A stretch of DNA of 64,000 nucleotides from Neotabrizicola shimadae (GCF_019623905.1 NZ_CP069370.1:744001-808000), one strand, 5' to 3'. Shown: positions 16,849 to 26,831, counted from the stretch's first letter. Numbers and translations: made by a program. Notes: generated by a model from the sequence alone, not told the origin.

Positions 16849-17508
16849 TCAGATCTCCCCGGCCGCCAGCGCCGCCCGGATCTGGTCCACGCCCTGGGCA
16901 ATGTCGCGCTCGATGGCGCTGGCCACGCTCGCGGCATCCCCGGCGCGCAGGGCGGCCAGAGCCTCCAGATGCCGGTCGGGCAGTTCGGCCGAGCCCACAC
17001 GCGCGCAAACCGCGCGCAGCGAGGGGCCGAACCGCAGCCACAGCCCTCGCGCGATGTCCAGCAGGATCGGCGCGCCCGAAGCCTCGTAAAGCGCGAAGTG
17101 GAAGGCGTGGTTGCTTTCCAGATAGGCCGGAATGTCACCTTTGCGGATCGCTTCCGTTACCTCGTTGTCCAGCGCTTCCAGGCGGGCGACGAATTCGGGT
17201 GTGGCCTGGGCGCAGGCCAGCTCGGCCATGCGCGGCTCGACCGAAAGGCGCACAAGGGCCACTTCGTCCAGCGTGCCGGCGGTCAGCTTGGGCACCGCGA
17301 CGCGGCGGTTGCCCTGGGGTAGCAGCGCGCCTTCCGCCGTCAACCGCCGGATCGCCTCGCGCACCGGCGTCATGCCGGCACCGAGGTCCTGGATCAGGCC
17401 CTGGATGGTGACAGGCTGGCCCGGTTCGAGAACCCCGAACAGGATCATGTCGCGCAGCTGCGCATAGGTGACCTCATGGGTCGGTATCTTGCGCGTCAGG
17501 TCGTCCAT
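16849..17508 (-). CDS. GntR-family regulator, FCD subfamily
   Basis: A 219-residue one-domain-plus-sensor regulator. The winged helix covers about residues 12-75 (TYAQLRDMILFGVLEPGQPVTIQGLIQDLGAGMTPVREAIRRLTAEGAL). The FCD ligand domain follows, with RLSVEPRMAELAC, NHAFHFALYEASG and HLEALAALRAGDAASVASAIERDI carrying the usual metal/ligand His and Asp positions. FCD regulators bind sugar acids or other carboxylates. It lies 84 bases downstream of the GH43 gene, same direction, with its own promoter-like TTGACA and a palindromic site in that gap. Probable targets are itself and neighbouring sugar genes. Confidence 0.88.
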   Translation of the reverse strand: MDDLTRKIPTHEVTYAQLRDMILFGVLEPGQPVTIQGLIQDLGAGMTPVREAIRRLTAEGALLPQGNRRVAVPKLTAGTLDEVALVRLSVEPRMAELACAQATPEFVARLEALDNEVTEAIRKGDIPAYLESNHAFHFALYEASGAPILLDIARGLWLRFGPSLRAVCARVGSAELPDRHLEALAALRAGDAASVASAIERDIAQGVDQIRAALAAGEI

Positions 17509-17542
17509 CGCTCGGCCCTGCGTCTGATCCCTCGGACTGGCG

Positions 17543-17591
17543 CTTACATCGTTCCTTGCGGCCCGGTGTCAAGCCGATTTGATCATATGAT
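17543..17591 (-). promoter_or_regulatory. Promoter and palindromic operator of the GntR gene
   Basis: On the minus strand TTGACA (17572-17567) is followed after 18 bases by TGTAAG (17548-17543), a plausible sigma-70-type promoter 35 bases before the GntR start. Directly upstream lies a perfect 10-bp palindrome ATCATATGAT (17582-17591), AT-rich and centred on AT, of the kind FCD-GntR regulators bind. It starts one base before the GH43 stop codon. Confidence 0.5.
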
Positions 17592-17592
17592 G

Positions 17593-19176
17593 CTAACTCC
17601 GCGGCTCATAGCGGAAGTAGGTAACATCGGCGGCCCAGCCCTGGCCGGTCAGGTCATGCGCCACCAGGCCGACAAAGGCCCCGGTGAAGCTCGCATGTTC
17701 TCCCCGCCCGCCCTCGTCCGAGATGATCGAGGCGTCGAGGACCGGACCCACCGGCGCCCAGCCCCCGGCGCCGTAAAGATGGAAGCGCTGCGCGGCGCCG
17801 TTCACCTCGACGGCCAGCCGCACTTCGCCCTCGGCAAGCGGGATCGGGGCTCCGTGATAGGTCAGCTTTTCGCCGGGCCAGTCGCCCAGGCAGGAAACAA
17901 GGGTCAGGCAGCGCTGGCCCTTCTCGCGGGTGATCAGGGCGGCGTGGAACTTGTGGCGGTTGTAATAGGTGGTCAGGCCGATCGCATGTTGCCAGCCGGG
18001 CGGGTCGGCCAGAAAGCTGGCCTCGGCGCGGTAGGCGTGGTGTTCCTGGCGGCGGGCAACCAGGCTTTGCTCGAACCAGGAACCAAGGCTCTCGCGGCCG
18101 ATCATCCGCAGGGCACTGCCGGTGAGCCGGAAGATGCGGTCAGGCTCCGGTGTGCGCAGCCACTGGAACTCGGGCGGCAGCGCGGGACCGTCGAAGCGGG
18201 TCTCGCTTGGCACCTGGGGCTGCGGTTCGGCATTGGCGGGTAGGGTGTCAGACGGGACCATGGCGTTGCCGGTCAGGTAGAGCCAGTCGTCGTCGCGCCA
18301 TTCGCAGCGGGCGAGGCCGGTCTCGCGGCCAAGCGGGCAGGCGCGGGTGCCGGGCAGGGGGCGACCGCACAGGAAGGTATGCCAGGGCGTGCCGTCCGGC
18401 GCCTCGACATACTGGCCGTGACCCACGCGCTGCAGGGGCGAGGCAGGGTCGAAGCGGGCGGTCATCAGGTGCTGGTTCGGATGGGTCTCGTAGGGGCCGG
18501 TGATGCTGCGGGATCGGGCCATGGTCACGGCATGGTCATAGCCGGTGCCGCCCTCGGCCACGGTCAGGTAGTACCAGCCGCCCCGCTTGAAGAGATGGGG
18601 GGCTTCGGTCAGGCCGAGGGGCGAGCCTGTGTAGATGGTGTGGACCGGGCCGGTCAGTCCAGTCTTTGGTGACCATTCCTGCAGCTCGATCCCGTCGAAA
18701 CGGTCGTGAGCCGGGTTCAGGCCGGTGCCGGGGCCGCGGTGGTTCCACCGCATGTTGAGGAACCATTTCTTGCCCCCCTCGTCGTGGAAGAGCGAGGGGT
18801 CGAAGCCGGAGGAGTTGATGTACCAGGGGTCGGTCCATTCTCCGTCGATGGTCTCGCAGGTGGTGATGTAGTTGTGGGCGTCCTTGAAGGCGCCGTCGAA
18901 GCGTTTGACGTCGGTGTAGACCAGCCAGAACCGGCCGTCGGCGTGGGACAGGCAGGGGGCCCAGACGCCACAGCTGTCGGGGTTGCCCCGCATGTCCAGA
19001 AGGGCCTTGCGGTTCAGGGGGCGCGAGACCAGGCGCCAGTTCACGAGGTCGGTGGAGTGGTGGATCTGGACGCCGGGGTACCATTCGAAGGTGGAGGTGG
19101 CGATGTAGTAATCGGCCCCCACCCGGCAGATCGAGGGGTCGGGGTTGAAGCCCTTGAGCACGGGGTTGCGGATCAT
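17593..19176 (-). CDS. Glycoside hydrolase family 43, beta-xylosidase-like
   Basis: A 527-residue cytosolic glycosidase. The five-bladed propeller domain begins MIRNPVLKGFNPDPSICRVG (general base D13). The pKa-modulating Asp is D124 (SSGFDPSLF) and the acid Glu is E189 (LTEAPHLF). A C-terminal concanavalin-like domain (about 330-527) is typical of exo-acting xylosidases. No signal peptide, so it would act on imported oligosaccharides such as xylo- or arabino-xylo-oligomers. The start at 19176 is fixed by AGGAGG eight bases upstream. It is read in the same direction as the sugar operon but separated from it by 267 bases of repeats. Confidence 0.88.
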   Translation of the reverse strand: MIRNPVLKGFNPDPSICRVGADYYIATSTFEWYPGVQIHHSTDLVNWRLVSRPLNRKALLDMRGNPDSCGVWAPCLSHADGRFWLVYTDVKRFDGAFKDAHNYITTCETIDGEWTDPWYINSSGFDPSLFHDEGGKKWFLNMRWNHRGPGTGLNPAHDRFDGIELQEWSPKTGLTGPVHTIYTGSPLGLTEAPHLFKRGGWYYLTVAEGGTGYDHAVTMARSRSITGPYETHPNQHLMTARFDPASPLQRVGHGQYVEAPDGTPWHTFLCGRPLPGTRACPLGRETGLARCEWRDDDWLYLTGNAMVPSDTLPANAEPQPQVPSETRFDGPALPPEFQWLRTPEPDRIFRLTGSALRMIGRESLGSWFEQSLVARRQEHHAYRAEASFLADPPGWQHAIGLTTYYNRHKFHAALITREKGQRCLTLVSCLGDWPGEKLTYHGAPIPLAEGEVRLAVEVNGAAQRFHLYGAGGWAPVGPVLDASIISDEGGRGEHASFTGAFVGLVAHDLTGQGWAADVTYFRYEPRS

Positions 19177-19195
19177 CTGGGCCTCCTGTCCGGGG

Positions 19196-19268
19196 GCGTT
19201 CGAGCTCGGACGCCTGGTCGGGTTATTTGAAAACAACGGGTTATGAAGCCGCTTCAACTTGGACTTAA
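19196..19268. repeat. Composite element copy 1: palindrome, 40 bp, CtrA-like box
   Basis: GCGTTCGAGCTCGGACGC (19196-19213, palindromic but for one pair) is followed after exactly 40 bp by TCAA-N7-TTAA (19254-19268; the seven bases are CTTGGAC). The second copy lies at 40788-40860 in inverse orientation with the same 40-bp spacing. Here the palindrome is 20 bases upstream of the GH43 start codon and the CtrA-like box about 78 bases upstream. Confidence 0.75.
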
Positions 19269-19307
19269 CACTTGCGGCTGGTGTCGGAGCGGGGGGGGTC
19301 ACACCCC

Positions 19308-19348
19308 GTGCCACCGGTTTCTTGAACCGGTGGCGAAACCGGTGGCAC
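19308..19348. other. Three-arm inverted repeat with two exclusive hairpins
   Basis: GTGCCACCGGTTTC (19308-19321) can pair over 14 bp with GAAACCGGTGGCAC (19335-19348), or its inner part CCACCGGTT can pair with AACCGGTGG at 19325-19333. The two pairings exclude each other, an attenuator-like geometry, in the gap between the Gfo/Idh and GH43 genes. Confidence 0.5.
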
Positions 19349-19410
19349 CCCCCGTGGGATATTTTGGAACGGAAGAAGGGGCTTGGCGCGCACGCCCTGT
19401 CCCTTTGGGC

Positions 19411-19436
19411 GAAGCCCCGACGAAGGCCGGGGCTTC
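19411..19436 (-). terminator. Hairpin after the sugar operon
   Basis: GAAGCCCCG and CGGGGCTTC form a 9-bp stem with an eight-base loop, eight bases after the stop of the Gfo/Idh gene that ends the leftward sugar operon. No U tract is present, so termination is inferred from position. Confidence 0.5.
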
Positions 19437-19443
19437 GGGTCTG

Positions 19444-20574
19444 TCAGGCCAGCAGCGCAGCCGCCGCGGCGGGCGGCAGCGGGGCGGGCTGGGTGCAGGT
19501 CGTGGTCAGGGTCACGAACTGGCCGGTTTCACCCGAGGTGAGACAGGCCTGCATCACCTCGACCGCGTGCAGCGCCCGGTCGAGCGAGCAGCGCGCGTCG
19601 CGGCCCTCGCGCAGGCTGGCCACCATGTCGGCGAGACCTGCGGTGCGGTAGTTGGCGAGCGGGCCGCGCGGGCTGTCCTGGTTTGCCTTGCCGAAGGGAT
19701 GATCCCAGGGCGCGACTTCGCTGAGCGCGCCGTCGCGGCCCGCGATTTCCAGCTTGCCGCCGAAGAAGTTGGGGTCGGGGACGTAGAGCGTGCCTTCGGT
19801 GCCGTAGAGCTCGAAGTGGTTGCGCTTGTGGTGCCAGACATCCCAGGAGGTCGAGAGCGTGACCGTGGCGCCGTTGTGGAATTCGAGAAGCGCGTGGATG
19901 TTGGTCGGGGTCTTGACCGGGACCTTTTCGCCGTTGCGCGGGCCGTTGGAGATGGTGCGTTCGGACTGCGCCGAGGAGGTGAGCGCGCCCACGCGACGGA
20001 CCGGGCCGATCAGGTGGATCAGGTTGGTGACATAGTAGGGCCCGAGGTCCAGCATCGGACCGGCGCCCGGCAGGAAGAAGAAGTCGGGGTTCGGGTGCCA
20101 GTGTTCCATGCCGTGATTGAGCACGGCGGCGCCGCCGGCGGTGATGGTGCCGATCTTGCCTTCGTCGATCAGGGCGCGGGCCTGCTGGTGCGCGCCGCCG
20201 AGGAAGGTGTCCGGCGCCGAACCCACGGCGAGGCCCTTGGATTTCGCCAGTTCACGCAGCTCGACGCCCTGGTCGAGAGTAAGGACGAAGGGCTTTTCCG
20301 AATAGGCGTGCTTGCCGGCCTGAAGGACGCGCTTCGTGATCGGGAAGTGCGCTTCCGGGATGGTCAGGTTGATGACGACATCAACCTCCGGGTTGGCGAG
20401 AAGGTCATCGACCGACTGTGCCTTCGTGTTGAATTCGGCGGCGCGGGCAATCGCCGCGTCCATGTTGATGTCCGCGACCGCGCGCACCTCCAGCCCTTTG
20501 AACAAGGGCGCGAGGCGCAGGTACGAGGTCGAGATATTGCCGCATCCGATGATGCCGAGACCGAGCTTTTCCAT
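19444..20574 (-). CDS. Gfo/Idh/MocA-family oxidoreductase (operon end)
   Basis: A 376-residue NAD(P)-dependent sugar or polyol dehydrogenase. The Rossmann motif is GIIGCGNISTSYLRLAPLF near the N-terminus, the conserved EKPF motif follows (YSEKPFVLTLDQGVEL), and the catalytic-region GPYYVTNLIHLIGPV segment includes the Tyr used by many family members in place of His. No signal peptide. The ATG at 20574 gives the family N-terminus; an upstream in-frame start at 20643 would overlap the preceding gene. It follows the TIM-barrel gene by four bases, so the two are co-translated and may act in sequence on one sugar. Confidence 0.88.
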   Translation of the reverse strand: MEKLGLGIIGCGNISTSYLRLAPLFKGLEVRAVADINMDAAIARAAEFNTKAQSVDDLLANPEVDVVINLTIPEAHFPITKRVLQAGKHAYSEKPFVLTLDQGVELRELAKSKGLAVGSAPDTFLGGAHQQARALIDEGKIGTITAGGAAVLNHGMEHWHPNPDFFFLPGAGPMLDLGPYYVTNLIHLIGPVRRVGALTSSAQSERTISNGPRNGEKVPVKTPTNIHALLEFHNGATVTLSTSWDVWHHKRNHFELYGTEGTLYVPDPNFFGGKLEIAGRDGALSEVAPWDHPFGKANQDSPRGPLANYRTAGLADMVASLREGRDARCSLDRALHAVEVMQACLTSGETGQFVTLTTTCTQPAPLPPAAAAALLA

Positions 20575-20578
20575 CTGC

Positions 20579-21328
20579 TTACCACTTCTTGGCCGAGGCG
20601 ATCGAGCGCGCGGCGAAGCGCGCGTGATCGGCCGGGTTGTCATGTTCCATCACGAAATGCTTGCAGCCCGCTGCCCTGAGCGCCGCGTAAAGCTGCGGCC
20701 AGTTGACCGTGCCGTGGCCGACATCGGCCCAGCCATCCTCGGCCTTGTTCTCGCCCGCAGGCGCGATGTCCTTCACATGAGCGGCGGTGATGCGGCCCTT
20801 GTGCTTTTCGATCCAGGGCAGCGGGTCGGCGCCGCCGCGGATGACCCAGGCCACGTCCATTTCCCATTGCAGGTTGGGGCCGCCCTCGAAGATCGCGGCC
20901 TGGGGGATGGACCCGTCGGGCAGCGCCTTGAATTCAAAATCGTGGTTGTGCCAGCCGAAGCCGAGGCCGGCGTCGCGGTAGGGCTTGCCGGCTTTTTCCA
21001 GCCGGGCGCCAAAGGCTCGCCAGCCTGCGGCATCGGTGGGACGATCATCGGGCATGATGTAGGGGCAGTAGATGTCTTCGATGCCCACGGCGCGGGCGAT
21101 GGCCAGCACCTTTTCGGGTTCGTCTTCCAGCATCTGCAGGCTGAAATGCCCGGTCTTCATGGAAAGGCCGGTCTCTTTCAGCGCGGCGGTCAACTGGGCC
21201 ACGGCGGCATCGTCGGCATAAAGCGCGCCATAGCCTTCGGTGCCGGTGTAGCCGGCGGCGGCGACCATCTTCAGCGTCTCGGACAGAGGCGGGAAGTTGC
21301 GCGAGGAATAGAGCTGGTAGCTGAACAT
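20579..21328 (-). CDS. Sugar-phosphate isomerase/epimerase-like TIM-barrel protein (A)
   Basis: A 249-residue AP-endonuclease-2/xylose-isomerase-like TIM barrel. Family landmarks are MFSYQLYSSRNFPPLSETLKMVAAAGYTGTEGYG, FGWHNHDFEF (metal-ligand His and neighbours), LQWEMDVAWVIRGG (metal Glu/Asp) and AAHVKDIAPAG (His, Asp), followed by VMEHDNP. These residues make the divalent-metal site of epimerases such as IolE/IolI types. Exact substrate unknown. It lies 11 bases downstream of the GH2 gene and four bases before the Gfo/Idh gene. Confidence 0.85.
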   Translation of the reverse strand: MFSYQLYSSRNFPPLSETLKMVAAAGYTGTEGYGALYADDAAVAQLTAALKETGLSMKTGHFSLQMLEDEPEKVLAIARAVGIEDIYCPYIMPDDRPTDAAGWRAFGARLEKAGKPYRDAGLGFGWHNHDFEFKALPDGSIPQAAIFEGGPNLQWEMDVAWVIRGGADPLPWIEKHKGRITAAHVKDIAPAGENKAEDGWADVGHGTVNWPQLYAALRAAGCKHFVMEHDNPADHARFAARSIASAKKW

Positions 21329-21339
21329 GCGGACTCCTG

Positions 21340-23721
21340 TCAGGCTGCGGTCGCCGAGGCGAGGTCGCGGAGGGTGAAGGTCGGCTCCACCGAGGGATCG
21401 GCGGGGGTGAAGGTGATGGTCGCGTCATGGCCGGGGAAGAGCGCCATGGCGTTCCCCGAGAACCGGCCCGGCTGGTCGGATTCGACGGCGACGAAAAGGG
21501 CGAGGGCTTTCGCGCTGATCGTGATTTCCCAGGCATCGCCCTTGCGGGTGGCACTGTGGGTCAGGCCCGCGTCTTGCAGGGCAAAGGCCTTCCAGGGTTT
21601 GGGCGCGAAGATGTCGCCCGAGATGCGGGTGCCGTCCTGGTGGGTCCAGGTGAAGGCGAGGATTTCACCTTCGGCCAGCGCGTCCTTTGGCAGGGTGAGG
21701 GCGAGCGTCGCGGCATCGGGGGCGACGGTGACGGTGGCGCGGGTGAGGGGCCGGGTTGTGCCGTCCATCTTCACCGCTGCGGCGCCGACGGTCAGGGTGA
21801 CGGTGTCGCGCGTGTCGTTGATGGTGCGCAGTTCGATGGCGCCCTCGACCGGAACGGCCGAGACATGCAGCGGCTGGAAGAAGTGTTTCGCCATGTGGTG
21901 CATGAGCTTCCAGCCGCCGCCGTGATCGAGCGAGGACCAGGAGCAGACCGGCCAGGTATCGTTCAGCTGCCAGTAGAGCGTGCCCTGGCAATGCGGCTTC
22001 AGCGAGCGCCACTGGGTGACGGCGGTCTTGATGGCGAGGCCCTGCTGGATCTGGCTGAGATAGACGAAGTTTTCAAAGCTGTTCGGAAAGCGGAAGTAGC
22101 GGAACATGGTTTCCGCGATCCGCGCGTTGCCGCCGGCGTTCTTCTGGTGGCTTTCCATCACCGGGGCGGCGATGTTGAAATCTGACCTGTCGGCGAAGCG
22201 GCGGATGACCTCCATCGAGGGGTAGGACTGGAAGCCGAATTCCGAACAGAAGCGGGGCTTCACGTCGCGGTAGTGGTCGAAGTCCTTTCCCTCGTGCCAG
22301 ACCGACCAGAAGTGCATGTCGCCCGAGCTGTCGTCGTGCCAGGCGTCGCCGAAGGCGAGCGGGCCGGGGCTGGGGGACGAAGGCCACCAGTTGGCGCCGG
22401 GCAGCACCTCGGCCAGGGCGGATTCCACGGTGCGGTTAAGGCGGTCGTAGGCCACGAGATAGCGGTCGCGGTCCTTGCGGGATTCGGGGAACCAGGTGAG
22501 TGCGCCGATGAGTTCATTGTCGCCACACCAGACGGCCAGGCAAGCGTGGTGGTTGATGCGGCGGGTGACGTCGCGCACCTCTTCGGCCACTTCGGCGAGG
22601 AAGTCGGGGGTGCAGGAGTAGAGGTTGCAGGCGAACATGAAGTCCTGCCAGACCATGAGGCCCAGCTCGTCGCAGAGGTCGTAGAACCAGGTGGGTTCAT
22701 ACCGCCCGCCGCCCCAGACGCGGATCATGTTCATGTTCGCATCGACCGCGGATTGCAGGAGGTCGCGCGTGGCTTCGGGCGTGATGCGGCCGGCGAGCGC
22801 GTCGGCGGGAATCCAGTTGGCGCCGCGGGCGAAGGTGGGGTGGCCGTTGACCACCATGCCGAACGAACGGCCGGCGGCGTCGGGTTCGGACCGCAGCACC
22901 ATTTCGCGCAGGCCGATGCGGCGGGTGGCGGTGGCGGGGCCGGCGGTGACGGTGAGGGTGTGGAGAGTCTGGGGGCCGAGGCCGGCGGGCCACCAGAGAT
23001 CGGGGGTGTCGATGGTCAGCGTCAGGCGGGCCACGCCGTTGCGGATGGGCGCGGTGGCGGTGGTGCCGCAGAGGCTGGCGGTGGCTTCCGTGCCGTCGGC
23101 ATGAACGGCGAGGGTGACATGGGCGCGGCCGGGTTCGTGGACCTGGGTGACCACGATGTCATGGATGCGGGGGGCGGGTTTTTCCAGGGCGATGCGGCCG
23201 TAGAGGCCGAAGGGGGCCAGCGCGATGTTCCAGTCCCAGCCGAAGTCGCAAGCGGGTTTGCGCAGCATGTTGCCATCGGGGATCGGGCAGTTCTGTGCGG
23301 CATAGGGCACGAAGAACGGCTGGGCGGCCTGGCGGGCGGCGCCTTCGCGGACGGAGGAGCGGAAGGTGATGGCGATCTCGTTCGCGCCCTCGCGCAAGGC
23401 GGGGGTCACATCGGTGCGCCAGCGGCGGAAGGCGTTGGCGGCTTGCAGGACGGGCTGGCCGTTGAGGGTGATCTCGGCCACGCAGTCCAGCTCCTCGATC
23501 ACCAGTTCGCCCGGGCCGCCGGGCCAGTCGAAGCGGCGGGTGGCGGTCCAGTCGCGTTCTGCGATCCAGCGACAGTCGTATTCGTTGCGGCCCCAGTAGG
23601 GGTCGGGGATGGCGCCGGCCTTGTGCAGGGCGGTGATGGCGTCGCCGGGAAGATCGAAGGGGACGGTGTGGGCGGCGGTCTCGTCGGTGAGCGTCCAGCG
23701 TCCGGTCAGGTCCAGGGCCAT
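21340..23721 (-). CDS. Glycoside hydrolase family 2, beta-mannosidase-like
   Basis: A 793-residue GH2 enzyme of the beta-mannosidase subgroup: jelly-roll N-terminal domain (GRWTLTD..., WIAERDWTATRRFDW), Ig-like middle domain and a TIM barrel. The acid/base is E403 in AVWCGDNE and the nucleophile E494 in FCSEFGFQSYPS; WCGDNE is typical of mannosidases rather than galactosidases. No signal peptide, so it should hydrolyse imported mannosides or manno-oligosaccharides in the cytoplasm. Start at 23721 (MALDLTGRW) is the family N-terminus. It lies between the importer ATPase and the TIM-barrel gene in one leftward operon. Confidence 0.88.
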   Translation of the reverse strand: MALDLTGRWTLTDETAAHTVPFDLPGDAITALHKAGAIPDPYWGRNEYDCRWIAERDWTATRRFDWPGGPGELVIEELDCVAEITLNGQPVLQAANAFRRWRTDVTPALREGANEIAITFRSSVREGAARQAAQPFFVPYAAQNCPIPDGNMLRKPACDFGWDWNIALAPFGLYGRIALEKPAPRIHDIVVTQVHEPGRAHVTLAVHADGTEATASLCGTTATAPIRNGVARLTLTIDTPDLWWPAGLGPQTLHTLTVTAGPATATRRIGLREMVLRSEPDAAGRSFGMVVNGHPTFARGANWIPADALAGRITPEATRDLLQSAVDANMNMIRVWGGGRYEPTWFYDLCDELGLMVWQDFMFACNLYSCTPDFLAEVAEEVRDVTRRINHHACLAVWCGDNELIGALTWFPESRKDRDRYLVAYDRLNRTVESALAEVLPGANWWPSSPSPGPLAFGDAWHDDSSGDMHFWSVWHEGKDFDHYRDVKPRFCSEFGFQSYPSMEVIRRFADRSDFNIAAPVMESHQKNAGGNARIAETMFRYFRFPNSFENFVYLSQIQQGLAIKTAVTQWRSLKPHCQGTLYWQLNDTWPVCSWSSLDHGGGWKLMHHMAKHFFQPLHVSAVPVEGAIELRTINDTRDTVTLTVGAAAVKMDGTTRPLTRATVTVAPDAATLALTLPKDALAEGEILAFTWTHQDGTRISGDIFAPKPWKAFALQDAGLTHSATRKGDAWEITISAKALALFVAVESDQPGRFSGNAMALFPGHDATITFTPADPSVEPTFTLRDLASATAA

Positions 23722-23854
23722 GGTTTCCTCGGGGCAGGGGAGGCCCTGCCGTTGTCTGTCGTCAGGTATCCTCGGGGGGGAGAGGCGCCCCCGGCGCCGA
23801 GGGGGGCGGACGGCCCCCCTCACCCGGTCTCCGCGGTCGCGGCGGCCGGAAGGG

Positions 23855-24934
<1,080 letters not shown>

Positions 24935-24941
24935 GGGTCGA

Positions 24942-25877
24942 TCAGCCTTTCACGGCACCGGCGGCGATGCCGCGGACGAAGAGCTTGCCAGAGATGAAGT
25001 ACACCAACAGGGGCACCAGGCCGGTGAGCAGCGTGGCCGCCATGTTGACGTTGTATTCCTTCACCCCCTGCACGGAGTTGACGATGTTGTTCAGTTGGAC
25101 GGTCATCGGATAGACCTCGGGCTTGGTGTAGACGACACCGAAGAGGAAGTCGTTCCAGATGCCCGTCACCTGCAGGATGATGGCCACCACGAAGATCGGC
25201 AGCGACATCGGCAGCATGATGCGGAAGTAGATGCCCCAGAACCCGGCGCCATCGACCCGCGCCGCCTTGAACAGCTCTTCCGGTATGGAAGAGAAGTAGT
25301 TGCGGAAGAGAAGCGTCAGGATCGGCATCCCGAAGATGGTGTGCACGATGATCAGGCCCCAGAGCGAGCCGTACAGTCCGATTTCGCGCAGCAGGATCAC
25401 GATGGGGTACAGCATCACCTGATAGGGGATGAAGGACCCGAAGATCAGGATGGTGAAGAACACGTCCGATCCGCGGAAGCGCCAGTTCACCAGCGCATAG
25501 CCGTTCACGCTGGCCACCGCGATCGACAGGATCACCGAGGGCACCAGGATGCGCACCGAATTCCAGAAGCCGCGGCTGAGCCCGTCGCAGTTCAGCCCGG
25601 TGCAGGCCTCGGCCCAGGCCTTGACCCAGGGCTGGAAGGTCACTTCGACCGGGGGCGAGAAGATGTTGCCCATGCGGATTTCGGGCATCCCCTTCAGCGA
25701 GGTCATAACCATGACCCACAGCGGAAGGATGTAGTACAGGCACACGACGATCAGCGTGCCGTAAAGCATGATGTTGCCGGGCGAGAGCGTGCGCCGGGGA
25801 CGCGCGCCGCGGGGGCCCGTCATGGGGCCAGTCATGGCCTGTGTCGTCTGGCGGAAATCGGTCGAGACGTCAGCCAT
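24942..25877 (-). CDS. Sugar ABC transporter permease, MalG type
   Basis: A 311-residue CUT1 permease. Six hydrophobic segments are expected; the first is at about 34-56. The EAA loop is seen as EELFKAARVDGAGFWGIYFRIMLPMSLP. A family-typical periplasmic loop carries the FSPPVEVTFQPWVKAW segment. The N-terminal soluble tail (about 30 residues with RGARPRRTLSPG) is longer than in MalG. It overlaps the stop of the MalF-type gene by eight bases, so the two are coupled. Confidence 0.92.
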   Translation of the reverse strand: MADVSTDFRQTTQAMTGPMTGPRGARPRRTLSPGNIMLYGTLIVVCLYYILPLWVMVMTSLKGMPEIRMGNIFSPPVEVTFQPWVKAWAEACTGLNCDGLSRGFWNSVRILVPSVILSIAVASVNGYALVNWRFRGSDVFFTILIFGSFIPYQVMLYPIVILLREIGLYGSLWGLIIVHTIFGMPILTLLFRNYFSSIPEELFKAARVDGAGFWGIYFRIMLPMSLPIFVVAIILQVTGIWNDFLFGVVYTKPEVYPMTVQLNNIVNSVQGVKEYNVNMAATLLTGLVPLLVYFISGKLFVRGIAAGAVKG

Positions 25878-26757
25878 GCTTCTTGCCCCCGAATTCGAGA
25901 TAGGCCCAAGGAATGAGGACGATGAGCACGGACAGGAGCATCATCGTCGAGGCAGCGAAGCCCTGGCCCAGGTTCTGCGCCTGGAACATGTAGGCATAGA
26001 CATACATCGCGGGCACCTGGCTGGCCGTGCCGGGGCCACCCGAGGTTTGGGCCACGACCAGATCGTAAAGCTTGATGATGCCGGAGGCGACGATGACCAG
26101 CGTGGTGATGAAGACCGGACGCATCATCGGGATGACGACGAACAGATAGGTCTTCCACCGGGGGATGCCGTCCACGCGCGCGGCCTTCCAGATGTCTTCG
26201 TCGATGCCGCGCAGGCCGGCGAGCATAAGGCACATCACGAATCCTGTGCCCTGCCAGAGCCCGGCGATGAGAAGGCCGTACAGCACGACATCGGGGTTGT
26301 TCAGCGGATCGAAGGCAAAGCTTTCCCATCCCATTGAGCGGACGATGTGCTGGATGCCCAGCTCGGGGTTCAGGATCCATTGCCAGACCAGGCCCGTCAC
26401 GATGAAGGACAGGGCGAAGGGGTAAAGCATGATGGTGCGGAACGTGTCCTCGAACCGGATCTTCTGATCCATCAGCACGGCCAGCAGGAAGCCCACGGCG
26501 ATGGTGAAGACCAGCGCGAGCACGCCGTAGATCATCAGGTTCTGGATCGAGGTCAGCCAGCGGCTGGAAGACCAGAGGCGTTCGTACTGGTCGAAGCCCA
26601 CGAAGCTGAGCTTGGGCAGAAGCTTCGAACTGGTGAAGGAATAAAGCACGGTCCACAGCGTGCCGCCCACGAACACCACAAGCGTGGTGGCCACCATGGG
26701 AATGGCGGCGATCTTGGCGTTCAGGTTGCGGAACGGAAGTGCCTTTCGGTCGGCCAC
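25870..26757 (-). CDS. Sugar ABC transporter permease, MalF type
   Basis: A 295-residue CUT1 permease partner of the MalG-type protein. The first membrane segment is about residues 16-40 (IPMVATTLVVFVGGTLWTVLYSF), and the EAA loop is EDIWKAARVDGIPRWKTYLFVVIPMMRP. The start is taken as the GTG at 26757 because GGGAGG lies about seven bases upstream; a TTG at 26772 would put the ribosome binding site inside the gene. It is separated from the binding-protein gene by 74 bases that contain a strong hairpin. Confidence 0.9.
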   Translation of the reverse strand: MADRKALPFRNLNAKIAAIPMVATTLVVFVGGTLWTVLYSFTSSKLLPKLSFVGFDQYERLWSSSRWLTSIQNLMIYGVLALVFTIAVGFLLAVLMDQKIRFEDTFRTIMLYPFALSFIVTGLVWQWILNPELGIQHIVRSMGWESFAFDPLNNPDVVLYGLLIAGLWQGTGFVMCLMLAGLRGIDEDIWKAARVDGIPRWKTYLFVVIPMMRPVFITTLVIVASGIIKLYDLVVAQTSGGPGTASQVPAMYVYAYMFQAQNLGQGFAASTMMLLSVLIVLIPWAYLEFGGKKHG

Positions 26758-26788
26758 GGAGCATCCTCCCAAGTCGTCCAGAGTGACG

Positions 26789-26814
26789 CGAGCCGCCCGG
26801 TGAGGGGCGGCTCG
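26789..26814 (-). terminator. Intercistronic GC hairpin after the sugar-binding protein gene
   Basis: CGAGCCGCCC and GGGCGGCTCG form a perfect 10-bp stem with a six-base loop, 17 bases after the stop of the binding-protein gene. Like its counterparts at 1722 and 50988 it lacks a U tract, and probably protects the binding-protein mRNA or partly terminates. Confidence 0.6.
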
Positions 26815-26831
26815 ACTGGAGTGGTGAGGTC

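Noticed and set aside
15356-17089. Plus-strand frame of 577 codons
   Set aside because: Antisense to chrA and gntR, rich in Arg/Gln/Gly with no domain.
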